A DNA stretch of 64,000 nt from Leptospira mayottensis 200901116. GTDB taxonomy: Bacteria > Spirochaetota > Leptospiria > Leptospirales > Leptospiraceae. The position numbers and the translations under genes are program-made. Below the pieces are notes generated by a model. It had not been told where the DNA came from and did no database searches. It was given only the letters and a program-made list of their open reading frames with translations. This document shows, piece after piece, positions 1-11,900 of this stretch. Each line of letters opens with the position of its first letter. Position 1 is the first letter of the stretch. The DNA lies in NCBI RefSeq assembly GCF_000306675.2, contig NZ_CP024871.1, positions 801,001-865,000 on the forward strand. The letters run 5' to 3'.

Positions 1-786
1 ATAAAAGAATTTCGGCTATTAGTATTGAGTTTAACCCTTGTATTGGTTGTTCCTTTAATTTTCTTTTTTGATTCCGAACCGAAGGAGCCCCGTTCATTTT
101 CGACAGAGCTACGGGTCATTCGCGCAGACTTTGAGTTTGAAAAAAACGTTTTCTCGATTTCTTTAGATGAGAATGAAGTTTCCGTTTTGAACCCGGAAGA
201 ACCGAGCCGGAGCAGTGGTTTTGTTTTAAATCGTGGAGTTTCCACAAGTAAATTAGAAGATTTGAATATAGAGTTTTTGAATTCGAGCGTATCGGATTCA
301 AAGTCCCTACCGAAAGAGGGATTTCCACTTAGAAAAACTTCAAAGAAAAAAGAGAAGTTTTTCGCAGAGATTTCTGATTTGGTCTTGGATCCTCTGGATC
401 CCGTTTTTGTATATTTGTCGGAAGATAAACTTTTAACTCTCCAGTTTGATTTTTTTCTAACTGTGACTTTGAATGCTGCTCGCCAATTGAATCAACTTTT
501 GACACCGCCTGTTGCGTTTTCGAGCATTCGCAAAATGAACAATGGCTGGTTCGGTTCGACCTTATTTGATTTGGCCGTTACTTTTCGTAGCGGGGAAAAT
601 CGCAAACTCAAGTCCTGCCAATCTGTTGTTTCGCTATTTCGAATGAACCGAATCGATTTTGATTTCACTTCGGTAAATCTAAAACGATTGGAACGATCTT
701 TTGTATCTTTTAAGTTTCACCGCTATTTCGCATTACTCTTTTCTTTTCCCCCGAATTTCCCTGAAGGACAAACCGAATCATGTTAA
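1..786 (+). CDS. Unknown membrane-anchored protein, 3' part only
   Basis: The frame is open to the left edge of the window, so the true start lies outside; a TTG at 25 is the first candidate start inside it. The visible protein begins with a hydrophobic stretch (leucine/valine/phenylalanine, ending before DSEPKEP), which is probably a signal anchor. About 230 polar residues follow with no motif I recognise. The stop (784-786) overlaps the ATG of the next gene at 780, so the two are probably co-translated. In that position it may be an accessory factor for the giant protein behind it, but this rests on position alone. Confidence 0.6.
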   Translation: MKEFRLLVLSLTLVLVVPLIFFFDSEPKEPRSFSTELRVIRADFEFEKNVFSISLDENEVSVLNPEEPSRSSGFVLNRGVSTSKLEDLNIEFLNSSVSDSKSLPKEGFPLRKTSKKKEKFFAEISDLVLDPLDPVFVYLSEDKLLTLQFDFFLTVTLNAARQLNQLLTPPVAFSSIRKMNNGWFGSTLFDLAVTFRSGENRKLKSCQSVVSLFRMNRIDFDFTSVNLKRLERSFVSFKFHRYFALLFSFPPNFPEGQTESC

Positions 787-3700
787 ATACCGACCCATCC
801 CGCACTTCTCAATCCTTAAAGTCCGCCTCCTTCCTAAATACCTTTCGAGAGAAATTGTTCGCACGAAAGGACCCTGTTTTAGAAATCGATCTCAATCCAT
901 CCATTTGTGATGAGTTTCCTTACAAGGAAGAAACGCCGAAATACGATTCGAGTTTTTCTTCTCATACATTTAGAAAGTGGAATGGACTTTTTTCGGAAAG
1001 TAGTTCCCGCACTTTGTTTTTACGGCTTGAATCTCTGGTTCAAAAACTCAAACGACAAACCACGGAAACAGAACGATTTGTTCGAATGGATTTGCGTTTG
1101 GAGATGAGGAACTTGAACGAGAAAGACTCAAGAGGAACGATCGTAAAGAAAATTGCACAAAAAAATTACGAGAACTCTTCGTTCCAATTTGGTTCGGATT
1201 CGAAGGTGTTCCCAGATCAAAGAATCCGTCAAAATATCGGAAAAAAAACCAAAACGACAAAAACTCAAGACGGAAGAGAAAATCATCCTCGTGACGAAAG
1301 AAGGGTGGAAAAAAGGCCTTCGATATGGGAGATGATGACACTTTTGGATGGATTGGAATTACTGCGAGGCAAAATTCGTGTGTCGTCTGACGTGGTTTTG
1401 ACCGGAGTTAAGAATAGCGGAAGCCGACTTCGAGGGGAATTTAGAGGTTTTGAATCTTTAGAAACGTCGCACGAGCTTCGTTTAACATCGAAAAGATGGA
1501 CGAAGAGGGTGGCGCTTCCTTTGATTTTTGTATTTTTGTTCGAGTTTGCGTTTTTGCCTGTTTTTGAATCGCGGAGTTTATTTGCGGATCCTTTCGATCA
1601 AAATTTTGAAAACAAAAATAAGGCCAAGGGAAGACTGGAATCGTATTACAACGCGGCGGAAAAAACTTCGGACGCTTTGGAATGGCAGTCGATTATCGAA
1701 AGTGGGAAACGAATCCTGAAGGCTCAGTGGGAAGCGAATGCGAGTCTTGAGATCGAAAAGGAACTGAAAGGCTTTTCGGGGACGTCTTCTGCGAAAGAAG
1801 AATTCAGGATCCAACTGGAAAATCAAAAACAAACGATCGCGGTCGAATGGGAAGCGGAACTTTCGGAGGAGATTTTAGAAAAGAGAGGATCTTGGAAAGC
1901 GAACTTCAAGAAACAGAATTTCGAATCGTATTTTACGGTTGATAAAAAGAAAGAGATTCGGGACGCACTTGAGAACTTAGTGAAGGCGGCGGACGCGGCT
2001 AAAAACGCGACCACAGGAGACGGGACCGCTCGTTTGTCAGCCTGGGACAATGCGATCAATGCGGGGATTTCGGGAGTCCGCGCTCTTTGGGAAAACAATA
2101 TTGTTTCGATCAAAAACGGCATATTAACTTCTTCGAGTGCGACCGGGCTTACCGGAGTGGAAAAGGTGGAATTCGATAAGAAGTTAGACGAAATCGAATC
2201 CTATTACAAAAACTACTTTCACTTGGAAGAAAACGGAGTTAAACTTCCCGCAAGACAGGGCCTCATTCAATCGCTCAACCGAGACATGGACATAGCGATT
2301 GCTCAGGAAGAAGATCCGACCCAACTTACCGAATTACTCATCGAAAAAACGAAACAACAACTAGATCCCGCAACGGGTCAGCTTTTGAATTCTTTGGACG
2401 ATCTTGCGACGATTCCTACGAGCTACGACGACGTTTCGGGTTCAAACGCCCAGGAAAAAATCTTACAAGCTCTACAGGACGGACAGGCTCTTTGGGACCA
2501 AGCGATTGAAAGGTTGGTCGTGAAAAAACTGGAATACGACCGAGTTGCAGAGGACAAACGGGTTCGCAACGAAGACAAGTGGTCTAGAGCATACTATGTT
2601 CTTTTGGATGCAAAAGCGAAATGGAACGAGGAAATTAATAAACAGATCGAAGAAGGATTAAAAAAATGGGACGAGTCTGAAGTTAGACTTAAAGAGAACA
2701 AACAAAAAGCATTACAAGAATTGAATCAATACCTTTCGATCAGCCAGGAACAATACGTTTCCCACTTAAACGGCCTGCAAGGAACAATTCTTTCCAGCGC
2801 GGACACGATCGGTTCAATCGTATCAAACATCGCTTGGTACCAGGATCAGATCGACAAAGAAAATAGAAAGACCTCTCCGAATACGAACCTCATCGGTACG
2901 TATCAGCAAGAGATTAACAAATGGAGTACTCTTAGAAATCAGTTCCGGCAATACGTGGCTTCGGTTCAGAACAAAATCCACGACGAAGATATACTCGGAA
3001 ACAACGGAGGTTCGGGGGTTTTAGACAATAACGGAAATTCCTCGGATCCGTATCTCTACAGCTCGGCCGAATTTGAATACCGTCTCGCAAAAGCGGAACT
3101 TGACGAACTCGAAAAGAAAAAAAACAGAGCACAGGCGGTCTGGGACTACGCGGAAGCAAACGTAAACGTGAGCAACATGCCCGCACTTCAAACGGAGCTA
3201 AACGTCGCAAAAACCGCATACGAAACGCAACAATCGGCGTATTTGGCCCTTCTTCAACAATTGAACGGAACGAGTCCCGTCGGCGGAGGCACACAAGGAA
3301 CGGATCCAAACTCAAGCAGCGGTTCCGGAAGTTCGACCCCACCGGCGAACACCTCTTTGTCGGAGCTTGAAGCTGCTAAAAAGTTAGCGGAGGAAAAAAG
3401 TATCGCTCTGACTACGGCTCAGGCGGAGTTGGAGCTGGCTCGGAAACGTTTTGAGCAAGCAAAACAACTTCAGATTTTAGTAATGAACTCTTCTCCTGAG
3501 TTTTTGGGGGACATCGGTTCCGTGAATATGGGAACATACGATCCGAATGCGCCTAACGGAGGTATCAAATACGAAATCTACCAAGCGGATCTTCAGATTT
3601 CGGAAGCGAGGGAAAAGCTCAAAGACAACGAAAAGGTGTATTTTTCCAAAAACTATGATCAATCAAACGCAAAACGCACCGAGGATTTTTTCGGCGATCT

Positions 3701-5984
3701 TTGGAACCGGATTCAATCTTTTGAATCGAGTAAGGAAAAACTCAAACTATTGGAGGACGCGGTTTCCAGTCCCGGTCAGACTCTCGTTCAAAAAGTGAAT
3801 TTGCTTTTGAATCCTGCAAATTTGGTTTTGGTTTCCGTTTTCGGTAACCAGGGTGCAGCCCAAGTAAAATCGCAGCTACAGGGACTTGTAGAGGCACTTT
3901 CCAAAACCGTAAAAGACAACGAAAACGGGAACGTGGAAAAACCAAAACTCCCCTTTGCCGTGGAAAAATTCTCTTCGAGTTTGGATCCGATCCTCACCCA
4001 TTCCGACGAATTGCTCTCTCAGTTTGACAATACGGATAAGGGCAACTTGAACGAGTTTACGACTCGTATGGGAAATATTTCCTCTTACTTAAATTCGTTT
4101 ACGACGAACTACAATTTAAATCCCGATTATTTAGAGATTGAAGACTTCAACGTTTGGAACACCGCTCTTTCGAATTCTTTGTCTAAGTGGAACGAGAACG
4201 TAACTGCGTTTCAAACAGCCAAGACGGATTTTTCGAGCGCACTTTCGACTTACAAAGCGTATGCGACCTCCCACGTTGGAAGCGAGGACAGTCTTGAATA
4301 CCAATTGGAAGTCCAAAAAGTTACGACCGCTTTCGGTACATATCAGGAAAAAACTTCTTCCCTAGAAGAATACTGGGACGACCTTTCCACTCGTATTGGG
4401 CATTTAAGATTAGAGGCTTTGGATAGACTTCAAAAAGCGAGAACGATGGTGGACATGTCCACTTTGGATTTGGCTACTAGAAAAACTCTCAAAGCGCAAA
4501 TCGATACTTTCAAATCTACTTTTAGTAAAAAAGATTCTTCCGGGAACGATCTACCCGATGACGTCACTTCTCTTTTGACTGGTACGGATTCCAAGTTTTC
4601 ATCGGTGGCGGATTCTTTTTCGACTTATTCTTCCCGTTATTCGTATTACAGAAATACGATCGATGAAAGGAGCGCGATTTTTGGAGGGATGAGCGGTATT
4701 TTGATCCAGGCTTTGGAAGGCCAAAGGGCGTCGGTTACCGCACAGAAGGCGCAACTTGGGTTTTTACTCGACGAAGACGCTGGGATTGAGGAACTCCAAG
4801 ACACGGTAAGCGGTGTGGAAGAGACCGCCAAAACGGAGGCGGCGAAACTCGACGCGAGAGTGGCTGAAATTCTTTTGTTGAAGTTGGGGAATTTAGGCTC
4901 GGATTCTTCTGTGAGAAAATTTGATCCTATCTATTTAGGACTCACGAACGAAATCAATTCTCTCTATTCTACTTTTTCTGGTTCTTCGGATGAAATACTT
5001 GAGATCCGCGCGAGAAAAATCGCCTTGGACTACATTAAGAACGCGGGTCAATCTTTGACCCAGATTTTTGCAGACGATGGCGAATATGCAAAATTTCAAA
5101 TAGACTTGAATCAAATGAAGGACCGATCTCAGGCTACTCTTTCCTTTTACGAAGACGATCACGGTTATTTGGATGAGTCCGACAGGATTTCTCTTAGGAT
5201 GTCGGAGGACGAAAACGATTTAAGAAAGGTGAGTGAATATTTCAGTTTCGGAAGTACCTTTCTTTTCGGGAATGCAGTGATACAAGGAACTTCCGCTTGG
5301 TTAAACTTGGCTGGAGGAATGCGTAGCTTTTCGGAAGGTGTGAAAGCTGGCACAATTTTAAGTGGTCTTCGTGACGACTACTTTTCAGAGCAGGAATCGG
5401 AAGCGAATGGTCTTTTTGGGGAGTTGACCGAGGCGGCGGGGATTGGGAGTTATTCCTCGGTTGATTTTTACAAGGATTCGATCCGCAGTCAGACAGGTGT
5501 TGATCAGTTGGATACGGCCAAAATCAATCAGAAAAAAGCGGAACTTGCGGCTTTGATTGCGGGGATGTCTGATCCACAAGCGCAGTTGTCTCAACTGATT
5601 CAGTCCGGGAATTTGACTTCGGTGTTTGGTTTACTGACCGGAACGGGCGTCAAACAGGACTTAGTCGCTTGGCAGAAGGAGATAGATGACGCGAAGGCAT
5701 TGTTTCAGACTTTGGATGGAAACATCCAAGCTCCGATGACGAACCTTACGACCCAGTTTGATTCTCTTCTGAATTTTTTCAACACTCCCGCCCTTGCCCA
5801 AATGCAATCCTATGCCGACGGAGTGTTGAATTCGGTGGAGGCTTTAAAAGGTTTGGAGGATTCGAGTCTTCCGATTTATGATCCGATCGAGGACGTTGAC
5901 GGTAATTTTCCCTACGAGAAAGCCCCGGACCAGGAGGGGATGCGGTTGGTTCCACCAATTGGACTCCGACGTATGTGGATGTAA
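780..5984 (+). CDS. Giant Leptospira 'longest'-family protein, N-terminal part (split by a frameshift)
   Basis: 1,734 codons. Residues 1-240 are basic and polar. At about 244-262 there is a strongly hydrophobic segment (VALPLIFVFLFEF) followed by SLFA/DPF, like a signal peptide or signal anchor, so the mature start could lie near 1.5 kb. The rest is long, alpha-helical and rich in Glu, Lys, Gln and Ala, with many coiled-coil-like stretches and a glycine/serine linker near residues 838-860. The frame ends at 5984. The next frame continues the same kind of sequence, and reading across a GGGG run at 5936-5939 with one extra G joins them smoothly. I recall this type as TIGR04388, a Leptospira family of very large proteins of unknown function. 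By architecture I infer the carrier part of a polymorphic toxin. The ATG at 780 overlaps the previous stop. Confidence 0.75.
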   Translation: MLNTDPSRTSQSLKSASFLNTFREKLFARKDPVLEIDLNPSICDEFPYKEETPKYDSSFSSHTFRKWNGLFSESSSRTLFLRLESLVQKLKRQTTETERFVRMDLRLEMRNLNEKDSRGTIVKKIAQKNYENSSFQFGSDSKVFPDQRIRQNIGKKTKTTKTQDGRENHPRDERRVEKRPSIWEMMTLLDGLELLRGKIRVSSDVVLTGVKNSGSRLRGEFRGFESLETSHELRLTSKRWTKRVALPLIFVFLFEFAFLPVFESRSLFADPFDQNFENKNKAKGRLESYYNAAEKTSDALEWQSIIESGKRILKAQWEANASLEIEKELKGFSGTSSAKEEFRIQLENQKQTIAVEWEAELSEEILEKRGSWKANFKKQNFESYFTVDKKKEIRDALENLVKAADAAKNATTGDGTARLSAWDNAINAGISGVRALWENNIVSIKNGILTSSSATGLTGVEKVEFDKKLDEIESYYKNYFHLEENGVKLPARQGLIQSLNRDMDIAIAQEEDPTQLTELLIEKTKQQLDPATGQLLNSLDDLATIPTSYDDVSGSNAQEKILQALQDGQALWDQAIERLVVKKLEYDRVAEDKRVRNEDKWSRAYYVLLDAKAKWNEEINKQIEEGLKKWDESEVRLKENKQKALQELNQYLSISQEQYVSHLNGLQGTILSSADTIGSIVSNIAWYQDQIDKENRKTSPNTNLIGTYQQEINKWSTLRNQFRQYVASVQNKIHDEDILGNNGGSGVLDNNGNSSDPYLYSSAEFEYRLAKAELDELEKKKNRAQAVWDYAEANVNVSNMPALQTELNVAKTAYETQQSAYLALLQQLNGTSPVGGGTQGTDPNSSSGSGSSTPPANTSLSELEAAKKLAEEKSIALTTAQAELELARKRFEQAKQLQILVMNSSPEFLGDIGSVNMGTYDPNAPNGGIKYEIYQADLQISEAREKLKDNEKVYFSKNYDQSNAKRTEDFFGDLWNRIQSFESSKEKLKLLEDAVSSPGQTLVQKVNLLLNPANLVLVSVFGNQGAAQVKSQLQGLVEALSKTVKDNENGNVEKPKLPFAVEKFSSSLDPILTHSDELLSQFDNTDKGNLNEFTTRMGNISSYLNSFTTNYNLNPDYLEIEDFNVWNTALSNSLSKWNENVTAFQTAKTDFSSALSTYKAYATSHVGSEDSLEYQLEVQKVTTAFGTYQEKTSSLEEYWDDLSTRIGHLRLEALDRLQKARTMVDMSTLDLATRKTLKAQIDTFKSTFSKKDSSGNDLPDDVTSLLTGTDSKFSSVADSFSTYSSRYSYYRNTIDERSAIFGGMSGILIQALEGQRASVTAQKAQLGFLLDEDAGIEELQDTVSGVEETAKTEAAKLDARVAEILLLKLGNLGSDSSVRKFDPIYLGLTNEINSLYSTFSGSSDEILEIRARKIALDYIKNAGQSLTQIFADDGEYAKFQIDLNQMKDRSQATLSFYEDDHGYLDESDRISLRMSEDENDLRKVSEYFSFGSTFLFGNAVIQGTSAWLNLAGGMRSFSEGVKAGTILSGLRDDYFSEQESEANGLFGELTEAAGIGSYSSVDFYKDSIRSQTGVDQLDTAKINQKKAELAALIAGMSDPQAQLSQLIQSGNLTSVFGLLTGTGVKQDLVAWQKEIDDAKALFQTLDGNIQAPMTNLTTQFDSLLNFFNTPALAQMQSYADGVLNSVEALKGLEDSSLPIYDPIEDVDGNFPYEKAPDQEGMRLVPPIGLRRMWM

Positions 5985-8900
5985 ATGGGAAACTTCCTTG
6001 GCAGACTGGATACGACTCCGCACACTTAAAAATATCGATTGCCTGGACTCCCACATACAGAGACGCAAACGGCAAGATTCCGGGTCAATCGGGTTACAAT
6101 TCGAATAACTTAAAAATATTAGGATATACGAAACCGTTTGAGAATTTAGACACAGAGGATTTGAAAACGATGAGGGACTCTTTGAAGTCCGCGCTTCTGG
6201 ATTGGAACGGAGTCAAATCGGACGCGCAAACCAAACTGAACGTTTACAAAACGAGCGTGAACGAACTTCTTGCCTTTAGGGCCTTACACCCGGCCGATTT
6301 TGCGGACGCAGAAGGTGGCAAATATCTGACTTTGGTCGAGAAGGTTAGAACGGACGGACTGGCGCTAACCGGAGCTCATTCGGAAACGATCGCCTACTTT
6401 AACGGGGTTTCTTTGAAGTTTCAGGATTTAAAATCGGAACAGGAATATTTGACTCGAACGGCCAAACAGATTTTAGGTCTACCCGTAAACAAAATCTTAG
6501 TGCCTGAAAAGGCAGTGCAGTTCACTTTCCCGCCCGTCGATCCTCCTGAACCTTTGGAACTTCCTCTTGGCAGTGCATTACGATTTGATATTGTAAGTTC
6601 GAATCCTGGGAATTATTACAAGGTGCTTTCTTCCCAGAGAAACATAGTGCAGCAAATTACATTGTTGGAATATTCGAAATACAAGGAAGTGGGTCCGTTT
6701 GGCGACTACGGATCCTCGGGTGTTTCGTTCTTTTTGGGGAACTTAGGGAATGCGAACAATCAGTTGCAGGCGTCTGCCCAATCGTTTTCACAAAACGCCA
6801 ACGCGTGGGCGAGTTCGCTTCAAAACAAAAATGTTCCTTTAAACGGACTTTCAAGCAGGCTGAATTCCTTAAACGACCGAATCGTTTATTATACCGCGGG
6901 TTCCGGCCCGAACCAGATCGGTCAGAGTGATCTAGTCCAGGTTGTAGCAAATTTGAGAACTTTTCTTCTCCAGAAAAGTTTGGACGGAGTGGAGTTTAAT
7001 CCCGCTTTAAAGGCTATGGTGGAAGCGGCGGGTGCGTTTACGGACGAAATTGAAAACATCCAGTATCTGCAGTCGTATCCGAGTCCGGACAAAAACGTAG
7101 CAAAAGCCAATTTAACGGCGGCTAAAGAAGCGCAAAAAACTCTCAGTGAAATTTCCCAGTTGGCGGTTGAGCTCGGTAATTTCTTAAGTTCGGGTGCCGT
7201 GTATTCCAACTTGGGTATGGTTCAGAGTTTGTTAGAAAAGTATGATATTTTAAAGAACAAACCGATGGACCAGGCAAAGTTTGAAACTCAGTTTAAATCC
7301 ACATTGGGGAACGCTTACTGGCAGGGAGCTTTTCAAGTTTATCAGGACAAACTGTCCGAGGCGCAGGCTTTTTTCTCGCAACAGACTCAGGAAAAAATTG
7401 ACCAACTGAGAGAAAACAGTTGGGAGGTGTTCAAACGGAATTTGGCGAACGCGTATTTGTCGCAACGCGTTGGAAATCCGATTTTGTCCGAGTTTTTAAC
7501 GGAACTCAAAGAAGGAAAATTCAGTGTCCTTGGGCAAAATCAAGGGGTGGTAGAGATTGATTCCAAGTTTTTGGGAAAGGCAATGACCGACTCTGAAATT
7601 TTGGAAGTGGGGGAATACCTGAAACCATTCGATGATATGGCGATGGTTCAAAGACAAGGACTCATTTCCGATTTGAATACTTTTTTGAAAGACTATGATC
7701 CGGAACTTAAAGAGGAGATGAAAACCTTTTCTCTTGTAAATCAGTATTCTTTGATCAAAAACGCAATCGCACAAGGAAATGTATATCCAGACCGGGAACT
7801 TCCTCCCGAGTTGAAGAACTTTACACTTATTAGTACATTTGAATATTATCTTTCCAATACGAAAGAAGAGATAACGGTAACGGAAAATGGCCAGCCGGTT
7901 AAAAAGATGGTCAAAAAGTATGATCCGTCGAGCGCAGATTCCAGAAGAGCGGCGATGAGCGACTTTTTACTGAAACTCGGCCCCGTGCACAAAAAAGATG
8001 CAAACGGGACGCTCGTTTTAGATCCGGAAAGACAGGCACAGATCGAGTCTTTGACGAACGAGTATTTGGCAAACTATGGCAGTAAAAATCCATCTAGCTA
8101 TTTAGATTCTCAAATTTTAAAGAACTTTGAGGCCAGAGCCGCCTATTACGAAGAAAAAGAACTTAGGATTTCCCAAAATGCGAACCTTCCCGCGGACCAG
8201 AAAAAAGAAGAGCTGAGTTACGACGATCTGGAAGCTCTTACGACTTGGCTTGTGGAAGCGAAATTTGATCCGAGTACACAGACGGCAGTGGCAGAAACTG
8301 CCCGGATGGACTTTCTCTTGTCGCATTATTACGGTGAGGATACGGAGGACTTGAGCGCCCAGGACCTGCAAAAAAATCCGGAACTTGCCGCATTTTACGG
8401 TGAAGGTGGTAAGGGATATTTTTCGGAGATGGATACGTATTTTTCAAGTCAAGGCAAGACGGTCCTAACGATCGAAGAGAAGGATCGGTTTAGACTCCTA
8501 AGTAGCGGGGTGACGGACGCTTGGGGGCTTTGGCAGTATGATCCGTCGAGCCTCGTCCAAAGACAAGCCGCTTTACAAAATTTCGGTTACGCAAACGATT
8601 ACGAGGACTTAGTCGAGTCTTTGAACTTGGAAGCCAAACGACTGAAAGTTGAATTAACAAAAGCGGATCAAAATATTCGTAAAGAGAAGTATGTAAACGA
8701 TTACAGAAATGGACTCATCCATTTTGACAGTTATCTTTCGTATTTAGGAGTTCCCACAGACAACATTGCCACAGACGTAACCACAAACGAAAGTTTGGCG
8801 ATCCAGGGAAGATTGAGGGAGCTTGAGATTAACGCAGAACAAAAGTTAGGTGGACTGTTTAACTTACTGGAAAACCACAAAAGTGCGGTGTTTGACGAGA

Positions 8901-11900
8901 CTCCTCTGGAAGACGCATTGCCGGGGGATGCGATCCAAACCAAAGCCGACTTAAATCCGGGCCTTAGAACTGCGGCGAAGGTGATGAGTTCCGCATATAC
9001 TTTAAGCGACAACATCCTCCAAAAAGATGCGAGCGGAAATTATTCCTTTGACGGTGACTTTACCAATCTCAAAGGAAGACTGGACCAGGCCTTAAACGTA
9101 GTCAGCGCGGGCTCGGTGGACTACGACAAATATGCAGGAGCTATTGCAAATCAAGGCGGACTGATTTCCACGCTCAAAAATACGATCGAGACGGCGGGAC
9201 AGAGTTATGTACTTTTAAAAGCACAACTTGCGAGCGGAGTAAATCCTGCGGCGGAGCTGACTGCAGCGACGAACGCGTTTAACGCAGCCAATGCGAGCAT
9301 AGAAGGGCCGACTGGACTTAAAAAACAATACGAAGACGCACAAGCTTTGGTGACACAAAAACAAAACGAATATATAGCCAAAGAAACCCAGGTAAGCAAC
9401 GCCTACAACACGATGCTCGACGCTCAGGATACATTTAACGAAAAAGCGGCTCTTTATGACTATGCGACTTTATTAGAATATTCTAAACATAACGTATACC
9501 AGGCGGAAAACAATAACGCACCTGAGTCAGAGAATGGTATTCCTGCGGGGTATATAGACACACCCAAGAAGATGGCGGAAGCAAGATACAAAGCAGCCAA
9601 AGAAGAATACGACGCCAAAGCCAAGGAAGTGGAACTTCTCCAGAAAAAAATGGCCTCTCAAATCGGAACGGGCGATTTGAGCGCATACGTCCAAAATGAA
9701 AGGGCAGAAACCGAGAAGTGGGCGCTGCTTGCGGTCAAATACAATACGGCGGAAACTTTACTCAGACAAAAGGTGGCGGATTTAAAGAGACAAATCGGAG
9801 TTCAACAGGCAAATTTAGACCAACAATTGGACAGGTTGTATGGAATTGCTCCGCCTAACAACAAACAATCGGTCGGAATGATGGACACAATCGAAGGATC
9901 TTTAGACTTCGGGGGTTCCAGATATTTAAAAACAGAACAGTGGACGAGGGACAGAGACAGAATCGCAGAAGGAATTATCAGCGGCAGGATCACAACGATG
10001 GACGTAATGACTGCGTATCAATGGGATTACGGCCAGGGGATAACTCCGGATATGCAACCTTACAACTTGGCTTCCTTTTTAGGAAAATGGGGAAGCACAC
10101 TTGGTAACGAAAGCTACCAATCGCTTCCTCAAAGAGCAAATACTCATATGAATTCGATCTTGTTTCCGGCGCCTGAAACGAGAGGATACCGCTATGGATC
10201 CGGAAGTTCGGGAGCCGGGTATGAACAGTCGTATGGGCAAGCGCTTGTAAACCAAACGATGGTGCAGGTGTTTTTCCTAAACCAATTGGATTTGGTATGT
10301 ATGGGATTTTGTATGCTCACGATGGCGTATGTGAACGAAATCAACACATACAATTCGAATCGGGGTCAAGTCAGTGATGCGGTGAGTGCCATTGGCGCCC
10401 AAGGTGCGGCGCTGAAGAACTTGTATGGCCAACTGCAAGAATTAACGGACGTGGATGATACAAACCAACTTTTAAGCGTACTTGGAAGACCTGAGTTTGG
10501 ATTGAGTTCCCAAGACTTAGAAATGATCCAGAAAACAAATCCAGGAAGCAACAGCTTAAAAGACATTGTCTGGAAGGCGAATCCTACAACTCCGAATCCA
10601 TTGTCGTTTAACGATTTAGTAGGAAGCGACGGTTTAAGACTGGCTGGGCAAAAAGCGATCCACGACCAATACGGAAACTATGTAAGAAATGGAGAATATA
10701 CTGCGGGAGGAACAACAGCCACCGCGGAAAAGACCGACCAATACGGAAGACAAACGGCACTGATGGTAGGGGCGGATGAATTTTTAGACGCGATGGGAGT
10801 ACTGGCAGAAGCGCAATACCAAGTAGCAAGAGATGCATACTACAACAAAGCCGAAAACTATACCAAACAAATCGGGTTGGAAGAGAAAATAGCGGTGAAA
10901 GTGGACGGGAAGGTAGTGCTGGAAGAAAGAGAACAATTTACCTCGAACTTACTAAAAAAGATCACCCAAACAACGAACGGAGAAACGATTGCATACAACG
11001 TAGAGACGAACATTTACAGAACGGTCCTCAATGATTATATGGGAGAAAGCGGAGTTGTATCTCAGATTTTTAACGCAGAGTTGCAACAAAGAGCGGGAGA
11101 ACAAAAGTTACAGTGGAATTTGAAAGAACAAGAATTCTACGATTTAAAGAGCGATTGGATCCAGAACATATCGTATTTGAAACAAACGGGAACAAAAAGA
11201 TGGGAAAACATGGTGCAGGAGTTCCAAGGAAAATGGAAAGACTGGAGAAACGACTTTAAAGCCCAACACGAAGCAAACCAAAAGATTTACTTAGACCGAA
11301 TCGAAAGCACATTGGAAAAGAAAGAGACTTGGACCCAAAGTTTCCTCCAGAAGAGCAATGACCAAGCGGACGAGTTGACGATGAAAGAGATGTATGATTC
11401 GATTTCAGGAATTGTAACCTCGATGCAGGAGAATCTGCCTGCTGGAGTGAGTATGAACGTGAATGTAAACGATATACTCTCAAGCATTCTTTCTAAAAAG
11501 CCGGGAAGTATTTCCGCAAGCCTTATTGAGAGAGCGTCGTCTATTGATACGAACTTCTTTTTAAACGAAGTGAAGAAATACAACTTCAATGATAGCGGAT
11601 TAAAAGAACAATTTAAAGGATTGTTAAACGAAACGAACAAACTGAGTCAAAACCTAATTATTCTGCAAACATTAGAGTCACTTAGGAATTTACCGGAAGT
11701 GTTTGCGAAGACGATCAAAGAGCAGAACGAATCGGTGGACGATCAACTGAACCAAACGATGGCGTATGGAGGCTTTGCGCGATTGGGGGCAGCGTATGTA
11801 AGGACGATCAAAACGGCAAGCGGAGGGGACGAGGTTCAAACCCTGGGAACGTATCAGAATTACAATTACAATCCTCCGACAGTATTTCCGGAAGTCAAAG

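Noticed and set aside
5930..5950. Programmed -1 ribosomal frameshifting in the giant gene
   Set aside because: The site GAGGGGATG is not a standard slippery heptamer, and I see no clear downstream structure. A base loss in the G run is simpler, though not proven.
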